The position numbers and the translations under genes were made by a program. Below the pieces are notes generated by a model. The model searched no databases. It saw only the letters and a program-made list of their open reading frames with translations, and had not been told where the DNA came from. DNA of 64,000 nucleotides, taken from an uncultured Muribaculaceae bacterium. Lineage in GTDB: Bacteria; Bacteroidota; Bacteroidia; Bacteroidales; Muribaculaceae. Shown here in pieces: positions 34,011 to 43,894 of this stretch; the stretch's first letter is position 1, and every line of letters begins with the position of its first letter. The stretch covers positions 1-64,000 of the forward strand of contig CAJTJV010000013.1 in the NCBI GenBank assembly GCA_910576775.1. The letters are read 5' to 3'.

Positions 34011-35242
34011 ACGTAAGCTACTGGATATCTCAGCGGCTCCGGCTAAGGGGCGAAGGCGGCAGCGGTACCGGCGTTATCATAGCCGTGGCTGGTGTTGCCC
34101 TGGCCTTGGTGATAATGGAACTCACCATCGCCGTTGTCCTCGGATTCAAGAACGGCATACGCGACAAGCTTATGGGCTTCGACGCACAGATTAATGTAGA
34201 GGTTCCCTACGGAAGCACTGACGGCATTCTCCATGTCACCCCCAGTCTCAGGAATTTCGTACGCACCCACATGCCGGCCTCCGACATCCGCATGTCATTG
34301 CGTCAGCCGGCGCTTCTGAAAACCGATACCGATTTCCACGGCCTTGTATTTCTGGCGCAATCGCCGGAAGCGGATTTCTCATTCGAGCGCTCGAACATTG
34401 TCGAAGGCGAATGGCCCGACTATACCGCAGACAGTTGCGACAACAAGATTGTAATATCGCGCCAGGTAGCGGACGCTCTCGGTCTCGGAGTCGGCGACCG
34501 CGTATTCAGCACATTCTTTGTCAACGGCGACATCAAAATGCGACGTCATACCGTCGCAGGGCTATATCGTTCTGATTTCGGCGAATACGACTACAATGTG
34601 GCTTATGCCTCACTGCGGGCCATGCAACGCGTGGCCGGAATCGACAGTGTATCGTGTAACCGGCTGGACATACGCGGCATAGCAGTCGACGACATAGCAT
34701 CGGAGGCGGCAAGCCTGCAACAGGCATTCATCGACGCGGCGGCAAACGGAGAAATGAATGAGCTATACACTGTCGACAACGTGACGCACACCGGCGCCAT
34801 ATATTTCAACTGGCTCGACCTGCTCGATACAAACGTGGTGGTGATATTCCTTCTTATGCTCGCCGTAGCGGGTCTGACACTTGTGTCGAGCCTGTTTATC
34901 CTTATACTGGAGTGCGTACGCCTTATCGGCGTACTGCGAGCCATGGGAGCGCCAAAGCCACTGGTACGCCGCATATTCATCGACATGGCGATGCGGCTTG
35001 TAGGCCTCGGAATGATCATAGGCAACATTCTCGGCCTCGGACTGCTGTGGTTCCAGCACGCCACGCATTTTATCACCCTCGATCCCCAGATGTACTATCT
35101 CAGTTCCGTACCGGTGGAATTCAATATCTGGGCCATCATCGCCCTGAACGCCGGCGTCGCGGCGTCGGCATGGCTGATTCTGGTTCTTCCGGCGCGTCTG
35201 GCATCATCCATCGACCCTGCCAAAGCCATGTCATACGAATAA
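34007..35242 (+). CDS. FtsX/LolE-like ABC transporter permease
   Basis: 411 aa, overlapping the preceding stop as ATGA. TM1 is near the N terminus (GVIIAVAGVALALVIMELTIAVVLG), followed by a large periplasmic MacB_PCD-like domain and three C-terminal TM segments (VVVIFLLMLAVAGLTLVSSLFILI; LVGLGMIIGNILGLGLLWF; IIALNAGVAASAWLILVL). The cytoplasmic coupling motif LIGVLRAMGAPKPLVRRIF is the LolC/E signature. It probably moves lipoproteins out of the inner membrane. The ATPase partner is not in the window. Confidence 0.87.
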   Translation: MNVSYWISQRLRLRGEGGSGTGVIIAVAGVALALVIMELTIAVVLGFKNGIRDKLMGFDAQINVEVPYGSTDGILHVTPSLRNFVRTHMPASDIRMSLRQPALLKTDTDFHGLVFLAQSPEADFSFERSNIVEGEWPDYTADSCDNKIVISRQVADALGLGVGDRVFSTFFVNGDIKMRRHTVAGLYRSDFGEYDYNVAYASLRAMQRVAGIDSVSCNRLDIRGIAVDDIASEAASLQQAFIDAAANGEMNELYTVDNVTHTGAIYFNWLDLLDTNVVVIFLLMLAVAGLTLVSSLFILILECVRLIGVLRAMGAPKPLVRRIFIDMAMRLVGLGMIIGNILGLGLLWFQHATHFITLDPQMYYLSSVPVEFNIWAIIALNAGVAASAWLILVLPARLASSIDPAKAMSYE

Positions 35243-35309
35243 TCGCACTTTTTGGCACAATATTTGTTTATGTATATTAACGAGGCTTTTAGCCTTCCGC
35301 TTAATTCAT

Positions 35310-35317
35310 TATCTTTG
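35310..35317 (+). promoter_or_regulatory. -7 box of rsfS-ftsH
   Basis: TATCTTTG, 26 nt before the rsfS ATG. The -33 region is only T-rich (TTTT at 35287-35290). Confidence 0.6.
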
Positions 35318-35343
35318 CGAAAATTATTAAAGTCAACCCGTCA

Positions 35344-35703
35344 ATGACACAACCCAAGGAATTAAAAGAACTCATAATAGAAGGCATTCAGGACCGCAAA
35401 GGCCACGGAATCACCGTCGTAGATTTCTCTCGTATAGACACCGCAGCGACAGGCGCGTTCATTATAGCCGAAGGCAACTCCACAACACATATAAGCGCAA
35501 TCGCCGAAAGCGTGGAAGAATATGTGCGCAAGAACGGAGGCATAAAAACCTTCGGCATGGACGGAGAGGACGGTTCCGGCTGGATTGTTCTTGACTACGG
35601 CAACATCTGGGTACATATTTTCCTGCCACAGACACGCCGGCACTACAACCTCGAGGAACTCTGGAGCGATGCCGCCATATCGCATATTCCCGACCTTGAT
35701 TAA
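35344..35703 (+). CDS. rsfS: Ribosome silencing factor RsfS
   Basis: 119 aa, single-domain RsfS/Iojap fold. GITVVDFSRID, FIIAEGNSTTHISAIAES and the C-terminal WIVLDYGNIWVHIFLPQTRRHYNLEELW are family-diagnostic. It binds L14 on the large subunit and blocks subunit joining in slow growth. It precedes ftsH by 35 nt, a usual Bacteroidetes pairing. Confidence 0.95.
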   Translation: MTQPKELKELIIEGIQDRKGHGITVVDFSRIDTAATGAFIIAEGNSTTHISAIAESVEEYVRKNGGIKTFGMDGEDGSGWIVLDYGNIWVHIFLPQTRRHYNLEELWSDAAISHIPDLD

Positions 35704-35738
35704 ACCTTTTCAGATTACCACATATACATTAAAAATAA

Positions 35739-37811
35739 ATGGCTCCAATTCCCAACAAACCGCAGAAGCCTCGTAAAAAACCATTCTTCGGAATGAGCCT
35801 GTGGTGGATGTACACTATAGTGTTCCTGTTCCTTGCAGGTATATTCTATTTCGACAACAACACCATCACCAAACAGGTAAGCTATACCGATTTCGAACGA
35901 TACGTGGAAAAAGACCACGGAATCAGCAAAATCATCGTATATTCCGACAAACGCGAGGTTGAAGGTATTCTCACCGACTCTTTAGCCCGAGTCTTGTTCA
36001 AGAACTCCAATTTCGAAGCCGGAAAGGGAGTGAAAGCATGTGTAAAAACCAATATCGCCTCCGCCGACAAACTGTCGGAGAAAATCGATCAGTGGCGCCA
36101 GTCGGGAGCTTTCACCGGCGAGGTTGAATTCGAACAGTCGAGCCAGTTCAACAATATCTTCTGGTCATTTCTGCCATTCATCCTCATGATTGCCGTATGG
36201 GTATTCCTTATGAAACGTATGTCAGGTGGAGGCGGAGCCGGCGGTGGAGGCGGCATTTTCAGTGTCGGCAAATCGAAAGCAATGCTCTTCGACAAAGACA
36301 ATGCCGATAAAGTCACCTTCCGCGATGTCGCCGGCCTTAGCGAAGCCAAGACCGAGATCGAAGAAATAGTGCAGTTCCTTAAGAATCCCGGCAAATATAC
36401 CAACCTCGGCGGCAAGATTCCCAAGGGTGCACTCCTTGTAGGCCCTCCCGGAACAGGCAAGACCCTCCTTGCCAAAGCTGTGGCCGGAGAGGCCGATGTC
36501 CCGTTCTTCTCCATGTCGGGTTCCGATTTCGTGGAGATGTTTGTCGGTGTCGGCGCCTCCCGCGTACGCGATCTTTTCCGCCAGGCAAAGGAAAAAGCAC
36601 CGTGTATCGTCTTTATCGATGAAATCGATGCCGTGGGTCGCGCCCGCGGACGCAACGCCAGCATGGGCGGCAACGACGAACGAGAGAACACCCTCAACCA
36701 GCTCCTTACCGAGATGGACGGCTTCGGTACCAACAGCGGCGTAATCATACTCGCCGCCACAAACCGCGCCGACATCCTCGACAAAGCCCTTATGCGCGCC
36801 GGACGTTTCGACCGTCAGATATATGTCGACCTTCCCGATCTGCCGGACCGTGTGGAGATTTTCAAGGTACACCTGCGCAAAGTAAAGACTGCACCCGACC
36901 TCGACATAGACCTTCTCGCACGCCAGACTCCCGGATTCTCCGGCGCAGACATCGCCAACGTCTGCAACGAGGCGGCTCTCATAGCAGCCCGCAACAACAA
37001 GGACAGCGTCGGCAAAGACGATTTCAACGCCGCCGTCGACCGAATCATCGGCGGTCTGGAGAAACGCAACAAGATTCTCACCGACGAAGAAAAACAGAGC
37101 ATCGCCGTGCACGAGGCCGGACATGCGACCGTGTCGTGGCATCTGCGCTACGGCAACCCTCTGGTAAAAGTAACCATTGTTCCGCGCGGAAAAGCTCTCG
37201 GTGCAGCATGGTACCTGCCCGAAGAACGTCAGATTGTGCCTTCACAGGTTCTTCTCGACGACATATGCGGTCTTCTCGGAGGACGTGCGGCAGAGGATGT
37301 CTTCCTGGGCCACATCTCGACAGGCGCGCAAAACGACCTCGAGCGCGTCACAAAACTCGCTTACGCCATGGTGGCATATTACGGCATGAGCGACCGGCTC
37401 CCGAACCTGAGCTACTACGACTCCACCGGCCAGAACAACATGTTCACCAACCCCTACAGCGACGAACGCGCCCGCATCATCGATGCCGAGGTGTCGCGCA
37501 TCATCGCCGAGCAATACGAACGCGCCAAAGATATCCTGCGCAAATATAGCGACGGCCATCACGAACTTGCCAACACGCTTATAACCCGCGAGGTTATCTT
37601 CACCGAGGATGTAGAACGAATCTTCGGGCCACGCCCATGGACATCGCGTACCGACGAGCTTTTCGGCCACCGGAGCATCAGCCCAAACAGCGGCGACCCC
37701 GTGCCTCCGCCAATCGACGATGTAGAGGCCACCGACATAACGGACAAACAGGATGAAACGGGACATGACGCCAAAACAGACACCGGAAAAAACGATGAAA
37801 AAGAAAATTGA
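35739..37811 (+). CDS. ftsH: ATP-dependent zinc metalloprotease FtsH
   Basis: 690 aa. Two TM segments (MYTIVFLFLAGIFYF and FWSFLPFILMIAVWVFLM) bracket a periplasmic domain. A Gly-rich linker follows, then an AAA+ module (GPPGTGKT, Walker B IVFIDEID, SRH region TNRADILDKALMRAGRFDRQ) and an M41 protease domain with zinc site HEAGH. Membrane-anchored hexamer degrading misfolded membrane and regulatory proteins. The C-terminal 50 residues are acidic low-complexity sequence. Confidence 0.97.
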   Translation: MAPIPNKPQKPRKKPFFGMSLWWMYTIVFLFLAGIFYFDNNTITKQVSYTDFERYVEKDHGISKIIVYSDKREVEGILTDSLARVLFKNSNFEAGKGVKACVKTNIASADKLSEKIDQWRQSGAFTGEVEFEQSSQFNNIFWSFLPFILMIAVWVFLMKRMSGGGGAGGGGGIFSVGKSKAMLFDKDNADKVTFRDVAGLSEAKTEIEEIVQFLKNPGKYTNLGGKIPKGALLVGPPGTGKTLLAKAVAGEADVPFFSMSGSDFVEMFVGVGASRVRDLFRQAKEKAPCIVFIDEIDAVGRARGRNASMGGNDERENTLNQLLTEMDGFGTNSGVIILAATNRADILDKALMRAGRFDRQIYVDLPDLPDRVEIFKVHLRKVKTAPDLDIDLLARQTPGFSGADIANVCNEAALIAARNNKDSVGKDDFNAAVDRIIGGLEKRNKILTDEEKQSIAVHEAGHATVSWHLRYGNPLVKVTIVPRGKALGAAWYLPEERQIVPSQVLLDDICGLLGGRAAEDVFLGHISTGAQNDLERVTKLAYAMVAYYGMSDRLPNLSYYDSTGQNNMFTNPYSDERARIIDAEVSRIIAEQYERAKDILRKYSDGHHELANTLITREVIFTEDVERIFGPRPWTSRTDELFGHRSISPNSGDPVPPPIDDVEATDITDKQDETGHDAKTDTGKNDEKEN

Positions 37812-37904
37812 CTACCGTACCTTTTGTCAAAAGCGGGACGACCAATAAACTTTGAATGCCGCTCAAGTGTTATTTCTATCAAACTTATAGAAACATAATT
37901 CACG

Positions 37905-38735
37905 ATGAAAACCTACAAAGCTCTCACAGCAGTCGGAGCCGCGCTGATAATTCTCGGCATATCATCCTGTACTCCGGACAATAACAAAAGTGACAACAAT
38001 AGCAACAAGAACGAAAATAACGTAGATTTCCGAATCGTTGAGAAACAGCAGACTTTCTCTCTCGAAGGATCCGCCAAAGACTATGACACGGAAAAGGATC
38101 TGCTGTATTCCTGTGAAGCCCGAATTCTCATGCCGCAGGATATCAAAGGCCATAGCGTCGACAGCCTTCAGAACCGTATATTCAAGGTTGCTTTCGATAC
38201 CACTGCCGCTGCCGGCCACAACAAACTGATGGAAGACGCCTTCCGTACCGCAGCTTCAGAACTCGGCTACGTTCCGGTCGACACAGTTGTGCCGGAAAAC
38301 ACCTACGACGGTTATCTTATCGTGGAGGGCGATGTAGCGTCTATGACATCGACTATTCTGTCATACTCTGTGACTGTATCCAAATATGATCCGCATGCCG
38401 CCCACGGGATGTACGGCTCCTATTTCATAAACTACGATATTACAGGCGGACGACTATTCGGACTGAACGATATAATTACATCCGACGGGCTTGACAAACT
38501 TGTTCCTGTCCTGCGCACCACAGCCGACGCTATGCGGAATTTCGCAGGCCCCACCGAACTGAAAGCACTGCCTGCCGACGGCAATTTCTATATCGACCTG
38601 CGCAACAACCTTGTATTCGTATATCAACCCTACGAGATAGCAAGCTATGCCCAGGGACTGATTGAAATTCCCGTCCCGGCCTATCAGATTTCCGACATCC
38701 TGACACCTTACGGCAAGTCACTTTTCAACCTATGA
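37905..38735 (+). CDS. DUF3298 (RsiV-like) lipoprotein
   Basis: 276 aa, SPII signal ending GISSC, an Asn/Lys-rich linker, then a DUF4163-like part and a DUF3298 domain with GSYFINYDITGGRLFGLNDII ... FYIDLRNNLVFVYQPYEIASY and PAYQISDILTP. The same fold is the lysozyme-binding part of RsiV and of PdaC-type proteins, but most Bacteroidetes members have no known ligand. It has its own terminator. In many relatives cdsA follows ftsH; it does not here. Confidence 0.8.
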   Translation: MKTYKALTAVGAALIILGISSCTPDNNKSDNNSNKNENNVDFRIVEKQQTFSLEGSAKDYDTEKDLLYSCEARILMPQDIKGHSVDSLQNRIFKVAFDTTAAAGHNKLMEDAFRTAASELGYVPVDTVVPENTYDGYLIVEGDVASMTSTILSYSVTVSKYDPHAAHGMYGSYFINYDITGGRLFGLNDIITSDGLDKLVPVLRTTADAMRNFAGPTELKALPADGNFYIDLRNNLVFVYQPYEIASYAQGLIEIPVPAYQISDILTPYGKSLFNL

Positions 38736-38755
38736 CAACCGTCCTAATAAAACCG

Positions 38756-38794
38756 AGACCGGCGCTGCGGGGTGGCAGCGCCGGTCTTGTTTTT
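38756..38794 (+). terminator. Terminator after the DUF3298 gene
   Basis: A 13-bp perfect stem (38756-38768 with 38775-38787), 6-nt loop, then TGTTTTTA. Confidence 0.88.
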
Positions 38795-38816
38795 ATCAGC
38801 TCTTCAGCTATGCATG

Positions 38817-38848
38817 TTTGGGTTATTCATTTTTTTGCCTTATCTTTG
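38817..38848 (+). promoter_or_regulatory. Promoter of the large C10 protease gene
   Basis: TTTG at 38817-38820, a 20-nt spacer and TATCTTTG at 38841-38848: an exact consensus promoter, 30 nt before the ATG. Confidence 0.85.
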
Positions 38849-38878
38849 AAAAAATAAACCAAATACCATAAAAACAGT

Positions 38879-41842
38879 ATGAAAATACCCGCTGATCATA
38901 CACATTACGGTCAGGCTACACTCCGTTCTGTATTATCATTTTTGCTGATAACCGCAGGCTCACTTATTTACCATGCTTACGGACGTCAGATCGACGAGAA
39001 GCAGGCAGCTGTATTGGCTGAGAAATTCATCGGCTCACATTCCGGCTCCACGCAATCCATGCGAAGAACCGCACCACGCACAGAAACAGCAATTTCCTCA
39101 AAAAATTCCGGTTTCTATATATTCTCTACCGACGAATCTTTCGTCATTGTGTCCGGAGATGATGAACTTAAGCCCATCGTAGGTTATTCCTTTTCCGGAA
39201 CATTCGATCCGGAAAACATTCCCGTGCAACTCACAGATTTCCTGAATTCCTACGAGAACGGAGTGAACGATTTCCGTGCAGGCAGGCTCGCAGTCGGAAA
39301 ATCCGCCGGAGGATCTGCTGTCGCCCCTCTCCTTTCCACAAAATGGGATCAAGGTGAACCTTACAACAATCTGTGCACTCCGCAATACGGCTCACAGAAC
39401 TACTATACCGGATGTGTGGCAACAGCGATAGCTCAAGTGATGAAATATCACAATTACCCGCCATCCGGCAAAGGCAAAACCGAAGAACGCTGGACTAATC
39501 CGTCGGTAGACCTCAACGAATCGGTCTACGACTGGAACAACATGCTTGACGAATATCGGGACAATACCTGGAACGAGACTGAAAGTGCGGCAGTAGCCCG
39601 CCTTATGCGCGACGTCGGTGCCGCGGTTTATATGGAATACAGCACTGACGCATCAAGTGCAATCTGGACTTACATAGCACCAGCACTATACCGCAATTTC
39701 AACTATTCGCCTGATATAGCCATGAGATCGCGCGAAAGCTACGATACCGACGAATGGATAGCCATCATCCGCGAAAACCTCCTTCGCGGAGAACCTATAA
39801 TATATGGCGGAAGCGGCAACATGGGAGGACACGAATTTGTAGTGGACGGCATAGATGAAAACGACTACGTGCATATAAACTGGGGTTGGAGCGGAAGCTC
39901 TGACGGCTATTTTGATATCAACGCCCTTGAACCGGAGACTTTAGGTGCAGGTGCCGGCAACGGCAAATTTTTCTACAGTCACACAATGGTCGTAAACATC
40001 CGTCCCGGCGACCCTGACGCTGATAATTCCGAAATTCCGGTTCCATTCATGGCTTGGGATCTCAGAGTAGAGACAAACCTCGATGCCGGCGGACATCTGC
40101 CTACCGACAGAAAAAGCAACGCCGTCGTCACTTTCCTAATGTCGAACAATACCCGCAAGGACGTGCAAGGCTCATCCACTCTCAGGATAGTCACTTCGCT
40201 GTACGACAAGGACAAGAAGCTTATAAACAAGAATTTCACCGTGCCGAGCGGCATCCGGGGCTATTTCAGCCGCGACACCTACCGCAAGGAGTCAATCAAT
40301 GTTGATTTCAGCGCACTTGAAGACGGCGAATACTACCTGTCGTTATGGTACACCCATGAATACTGGTCGGAGCAAGGACTGGAAAAGGCAGAAAAGGAGT
40401 TTGATTTCGCATCCGAGCCATATATATATTTCACTGTAAAGGACGGCGAGATATATTTCCCGGACCAGGCCGACTCCGGCACACATCTCTCAATAGCCGG
40501 TGCATCCCAGACAGATGTAATATATCAGGATGCATCCGGAGAACTTACAATAGAACTTGACAACAACGGAAAACGTCCGTCCGAGGGAGATATATACATA
40601 TATTGCCTGCCGGAAGACGTCGCTCCCGACAATCCCGAGATCTCCGCACTCGGCGACCGCATAGCAAGAGCCTATTTCTACGCATACGGACACTCGACAA
40701 ACAAGGTTAGAGCGACTGTCAACAGCAATCTTCCAGCGGGACGCTACCGCCTCTATTTCGTATTCAAAAACGACCTGCTGAGTACGGCCGACAAATATAT
40801 TCTCGAAATTTCACCGCTTCCCACAGATGTGCCTTTTGTACTTACGTCACCCCTGACTACAGAAATGGAGACGTATGAGAACACCAATCACGAATGGATG
40901 TCGATCACCATCAGGTATATAATCTGCGACGGATGGATGGACTGGACTGATTCTCCCATGGATTTCCGCTTCACGGCAGCCCATGAGGATAATCCGGAGG
41001 ACGCATTTGTACTTTTTGAAAAAAAGAATGAATATTTTCAGAGATACGACACAAAAATAAAAATCTCAGAAGGCCCAGACGTCATGTGGAAAAAACCGGG
41101 GAAATACCGTTTCCGGATGTCATACAAAAAATCGACAGACAGCGAATGGATCACTCCTGACGACCACAACAATACCGGAACTTTCATCCTCGCCGAAGAA
41201 TCGCCGACAGGCCCTGTTGTAGACATGGCAGCTCCGATGGTTATAAACGGCGGACACAACGTCGCACCGGACTCCTTCTTCGATGTGTCTCTGAAAATAA
41301 AAACCCCGACAGGCATCTCCATTATGGAGGAACAGAGCTTTGTGAATGTTACAGACTCACCGATAAAATATAACAATTATGCGTTCTTACGTACGATGGA
41401 ATTCGGAAAGACGGAACTCGCAGCCGGCGAAGAGACAGACATAAAACTCAGTTTCTACATGCCCGATACTCCCGAACTCTATAATAAACGATTCCTCATC
41501 GTACTGAACCTATATTACGAAGAATACTACGCAGTGATACCGCGCCCGGGGGAATATCTTGAAAGTCTTTATTTTACGGTCGATCCCACAGCAGGAATCG
41601 GGAATGTGGATTGCGAATCTTTCAAATGCGACATACACAACAATGAGGCTCGAATAGAAGGCATCGAAGCCGGCGATGAAATACGCATCGTATCGGTAAA
41701 CGGAACTGTCGTCAGAAGATTGACAGCAACAGGAAATATTGAAACCATTCCAATCTCAGACATACAGAAAGGTTTCTATATTCTTACAGTAAACTCACCC
41801 CACAAGACTTATGCGCCGATGAAATTCAAGAATTTCAAATAG
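38879..41842 (+). CDS. Secreted C10 (streptopain-like) protease with sorting-type C-terminal tail
   Basis: 987 aa. Signal peptide (LRSVLSFLLITAGSLIYHAYG), Spi-like prodomain (FYIFSTDESFVIVSGDDELKPIVGYS), and a C10 catalytic domain with Cys179 in GCVATAIAQVMKYHNYP, His318 in GGHEFVVDG and the INWGWSG strand. About 500 residues of beta-rich modules follow, and a terminal 80-residue domain ends DIQKGFYILTVNSPHK, matching type-A sorting tails. C10 proteases include SpeB, periodontain and Bacteroides fragipains, and they degrade host or dietary protein. Here the active site is intact, in contrast with the frameshifted C10 gene at 25.7 kb, whose sequence is quite different. Predicted to be exported through type IX secretion. 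Confidence 0.92.
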   Translation: MKIPADHTHYGQATLRSVLSFLLITAGSLIYHAYGRQIDEKQAAVLAEKFIGSHSGSTQSMRRTAPRTETAISSKNSGFYIFSTDESFVIVSGDDELKPIVGYSFSGTFDPENIPVQLTDFLNSYENGVNDFRAGRLAVGKSAGGSAVAPLLSTKWDQGEPYNNLCTPQYGSQNYYTGCVATAIAQVMKYHNYPPSGKGKTEERWTNPSVDLNESVYDWNNMLDEYRDNTWNETESAAVARLMRDVGAAVYMEYSTDASSAIWTYIAPALYRNFNYSPDIAMRSRESYDTDEWIAIIRENLLRGEPIIYGGSGNMGGHEFVVDGIDENDYVHINWGWSGSSDGYFDINALEPETLGAGAGNGKFFYSHTMVVNIRPGDPDADNSEIPVPFMAWDLRVETNLDAGGHLPTDRKSNAVVTFLMSNNTRKDVQGSSTLRIVTSLYDKDKKLINKNFTVPSGIRGYFSRDTYRKESINVDFSALEDGEYYLSLWYTHEYWSEQGLEKAEKEFDFASEPYIYFTVKDGEIYFPDQADSGTHLSIAGASQTDVIYQDASGELTIELDNNGKRPSEGDIYIYCLPEDVAPDNPEISALGDRIARAYFYAYGHSTNKVRATVNSNLPAGRYRLYFVFKNDLLSTADKYILEISPLPTDVPFVLTSPLTTEMETYENTNHEWMSITIRYIICDGWMDWTDSPMDFRFTAAHEDNPEDAFVLFEKKNEYFQRYDTKIKISEGPDVMWKKPGKYRFRMSYKKSTDSEWITPDDHNNTGTFILAEESPTGPVVDMAAPMVINGGHNVAPDSFFDVSLKIKTPTGISIMEEQSFVNVTDSPIKYNNYAFLRTMEFGKTELAAGEETDIKLSFYMPDTPELYNKRFLIVLNLYYEEYYAVIPRPGEYLESLYFTVDPTAGIGNVDCESFKCDIHNNEARIEGIEAGDEIRIVSVNGTVVRRLTATGNIETIPISDIQKGFYILTVNSPHKTYAPMKFKNFK

Positions 41843-41886
41843 AGCTATGCGTTATAACGGCACACTGGCAGAAGATAAATTATTGT

Positions 41887-41917
41887 TTTGCCGTTACGAG
41901 AAAAAAGAGTAATTTTG
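41887..41917 (+). promoter_or_regulatory. Promoter of the DUF3127-proS unit
   Basis: TTTG at 41887-41890, a 19-nt spacer and TAATTTTG at 41910-41917, 33 nt before the ATG. Confidence 0.75.
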
Positions 41918-41950
41918 TCCTAATAATAACAATCGACAAATCACAACAAT

Positions 41951-42328
41951 ATGGAAATCACAGGCACCATCATAGTAGCCCTTCCCGAGGTAAGCGGCAT
42001 ATCCAAATCGACCGGCAATCCCTGGAAGAAACGCGAGTACGTTCTCGAAAACACCGACGGCCAGTACCCCCGCAAGATGTGCTTCACATGCTTCGGCGAC
42101 AATGCCGACCGCATCAACCTTACCGTAGGCCAGCGCTACACGGTATCTTTCGATATCGACGCCCATGAATACAACGGCCGCTGGTTCAACGAAATCCGCG
42201 CATGGCGCGCCGTCGACGCAAATGTTGCCGCCCAGGCTCCCGTCAACGCAGCTCCCGCACCTGCACAGGCCTCCGCAGCTCCCGCCGCAGACCTTGCCGT
42301 AGGCTCTGAAGAAGAATTCCCTTTCTAA
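41951..42328 (+). CDS. DUF3127 family OB-fold-like protein
   Basis: 125 aa. MEITGTIIVALPEVSGISKSTGNPWKKREYVLE ... KMCFTCFGDNADRI ... VGQRYTVSFDIDAHEYNGRWFNEIRAWRA is the DUF3127 domain, an OB-like fold resembling single-stranded DNA-binding proteins. An Ala/Pro-rich linker leads to an acidic tip, EEEFPF, very like the C-terminal peptide by which SSB recruits partners. That likeness suggests a nucleic-acid role (inference). It lies 10 nt before proS. Confidence 0.8.
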   Translation: MEITGTIIVALPEVSGISKSTGNPWKKREYVLENTDGQYPRKMCFTCFGDNADRINLTVGQRYTVSFDIDAHEYNGRWFNEIRAWRAVDANVAAQAPVNAAPAPAQASAAPAADLAVGSEEEFPF

Positions 42329-42338
42329 TAATATAACG

Positions 42339-43820
42339 ATGGCAATAGAACTCAAAAACCTCACAAAGCGCTCCGAGAACTACTCCCAGTGGTACAACGA
42401 ACTGGTTGTGAAAGCCGACCTCGCCGAGCAGTCGGCGGTAAGAGGATGTATGGTCATCAAACCTTACGGCTACGCCATCTGGGAGAAGATGCAGCAGACT
42501 CTCGACCGCATGTTCAAAGAGACCGGCGTCCAGAACGCTTATTTTCCCCTGCTGATTCCAAAATCATTCCTCTGCCGGGAAGCGGAACATGTGGAAGGCT
42601 TTGCAAAGGAATGTGCCGTAGTGACACACTACCGTCTTAAGAACGACCCCAACGGCACCGGCGTAATCGTCGACCCCGAGGCTCGCCTTGAGGAAGAGCT
42701 GATTGTACGTCCGACATCCGAGACTATCATCTGGGGTACATATAAAAACTGGATTCACAGCTGGCGCGACCTACCCGTGCTCTGCAACCAGTGGGCCAAC
42801 GTAATGCGATGGGAGATGCGCACACGCATGTTCCTCCGCACCTCCGAATTCCTGTGGCAGGAAGGCCACTGCGCCCACGCGACAGCAGAAGAGTCGGAAG
42901 CTCGCACGGTGCAGATGATAAAGCTTTACGCCGAATTCGCTGAAAGATACATGGCAATGCCTGTGACAATAGGCGTCAAGACTGCCAACGAACGTTTCGC
43001 AGGCGCTCTCAACACCTACACCATCGAAGCGATGATGCAGGACGGCAAGGCGCTTCAGGCCGGCACAAGCCACAATCTGGGCCAGAATTTCGCCAAGGCC
43101 TTCGACGTAACCTTCGCCAACAAGGAAAACAAGCCCGAATACGTATGGGCCAACTCCTGGGGCGTATCGACACGCCTTATGGGCGCGCTCATCATGACGC
43201 ACTCCGACGACAACGGCCTCGTACTACCACCTCACCTCGCCCCAATCCAGGTGGTAATCGTGCCAATCTACAAGAACGCCGAGCAGCTCGCTGGCATCAC
43301 CGAAAAGGTGATGCCTATCATACAGCGCCTCGGTGAACTCGGAATCTCCGTCAAGTACGATGACGCCGAAAACAAACGTCCGGGCTTCAAATTCGCCGAC
43401 TATGAACTCAAGGGTGTACCCGTGCGCCTCGTGCTCGGCACCCGCGACATTGAGAACGGCACTGTTGAGGTGATGCGCCGCGACACCCTCGAGAAACACA
43501 CCGCACCTCTGGCAGGCATCGCCGACTATGTGAACAGCCTTCTTGAAGAAATCCAGACGAATATCTACAACAAGGCTGTGGAGATGCGCAAACAACAGAC
43601 CTTCGTATGCGACAGCTACGAGGATTTCAAAAAGCGCATCGAGGACGGAGGTTTCTTCCTCTGCCACTGGGACGGCACCACCGAGACAGAAGAGCTTATC
43701 AAGGCAGAGACAAAAGCTACCATACGCTGCATACCTCTCGACGGCGACGACACCCCCGGCGTATGCATGGTGACCGGCAAACCGTCCAAGCGCCGTGTCA
43801 TTATCGCCCGCAACTATTGA
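42339..43820 (+). CDS. proS: Prolyl-tRNA synthetase (archaeal/eukaryotic type)
   Basis: 493 aa, the type without the editing insertion. Class II motifs are visible: motif 2 RWEMRTRMFLRTSEFLWQEGHCAHA, and the Pro-binding loop TYTIEAMMQDGKALQAGTSHNLGQNFAKAF. The anticodon-binding domain (PIQVVIVPIYK) is followed by the zinc-type C-terminal domain. Charges tRNA-Pro in the cytoplasm. It ends at a strong terminator. Confidence 0.97.
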   Translation: MAIELKNLTKRSENYSQWYNELVVKADLAEQSAVRGCMVIKPYGYAIWEKMQQTLDRMFKETGVQNAYFPLLIPKSFLCREAEHVEGFAKECAVVTHYRLKNDPNGTGVIVDPEARLEEELIVRPTSETIIWGTYKNWIHSWRDLPVLCNQWANVMRWEMRTRMFLRTSEFLWQEGHCAHATAEESEARTVQMIKLYAEFAERYMAMPVTIGVKTANERFAGALNTYTIEAMMQDGKALQAGTSHNLGQNFAKAFDVTFANKENKPEYVWANSWGVSTRLMGALIMTHSDDNGLVLPPHLAPIQVVIVPIYKNAEQLAGITEKVMPIIQRLGELGISVKYDDAENKRPGFKFADYELKGVPVRLVLGTRDIENGTVEVMRRDTLEKHTAPLAGIADYVNSLLEEIQTNIYNKAVEMRKQQTFVCDSYEDFKKRIEDGGFFLCHWDGTTETEELIKAETKATIRCIPLDGDDTPGVCMVTGKPSKRRVIIARNY

Positions 43821-43840
43821 TTTTCAACCTTTTTACAAAG

Positions 43841-43873
43841 CCGTCCTCTGCCAAATGACGGAGGACGGTTTTT
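43841..43873 (+). terminator. Terminator after proS
   Basis: An 8-bp perfect stem (43841-43848 with 43861-43868), then TTTTTA. Confidence 0.8.
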
Positions 43874-43894
43874 ATACTCCCAAGCCTCTCGCCC

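Noticed and set aside
36222..37142. A 306-codon open frame antisense to ftsH
   Set aside because: Shadow of ftsH; no independent signals.
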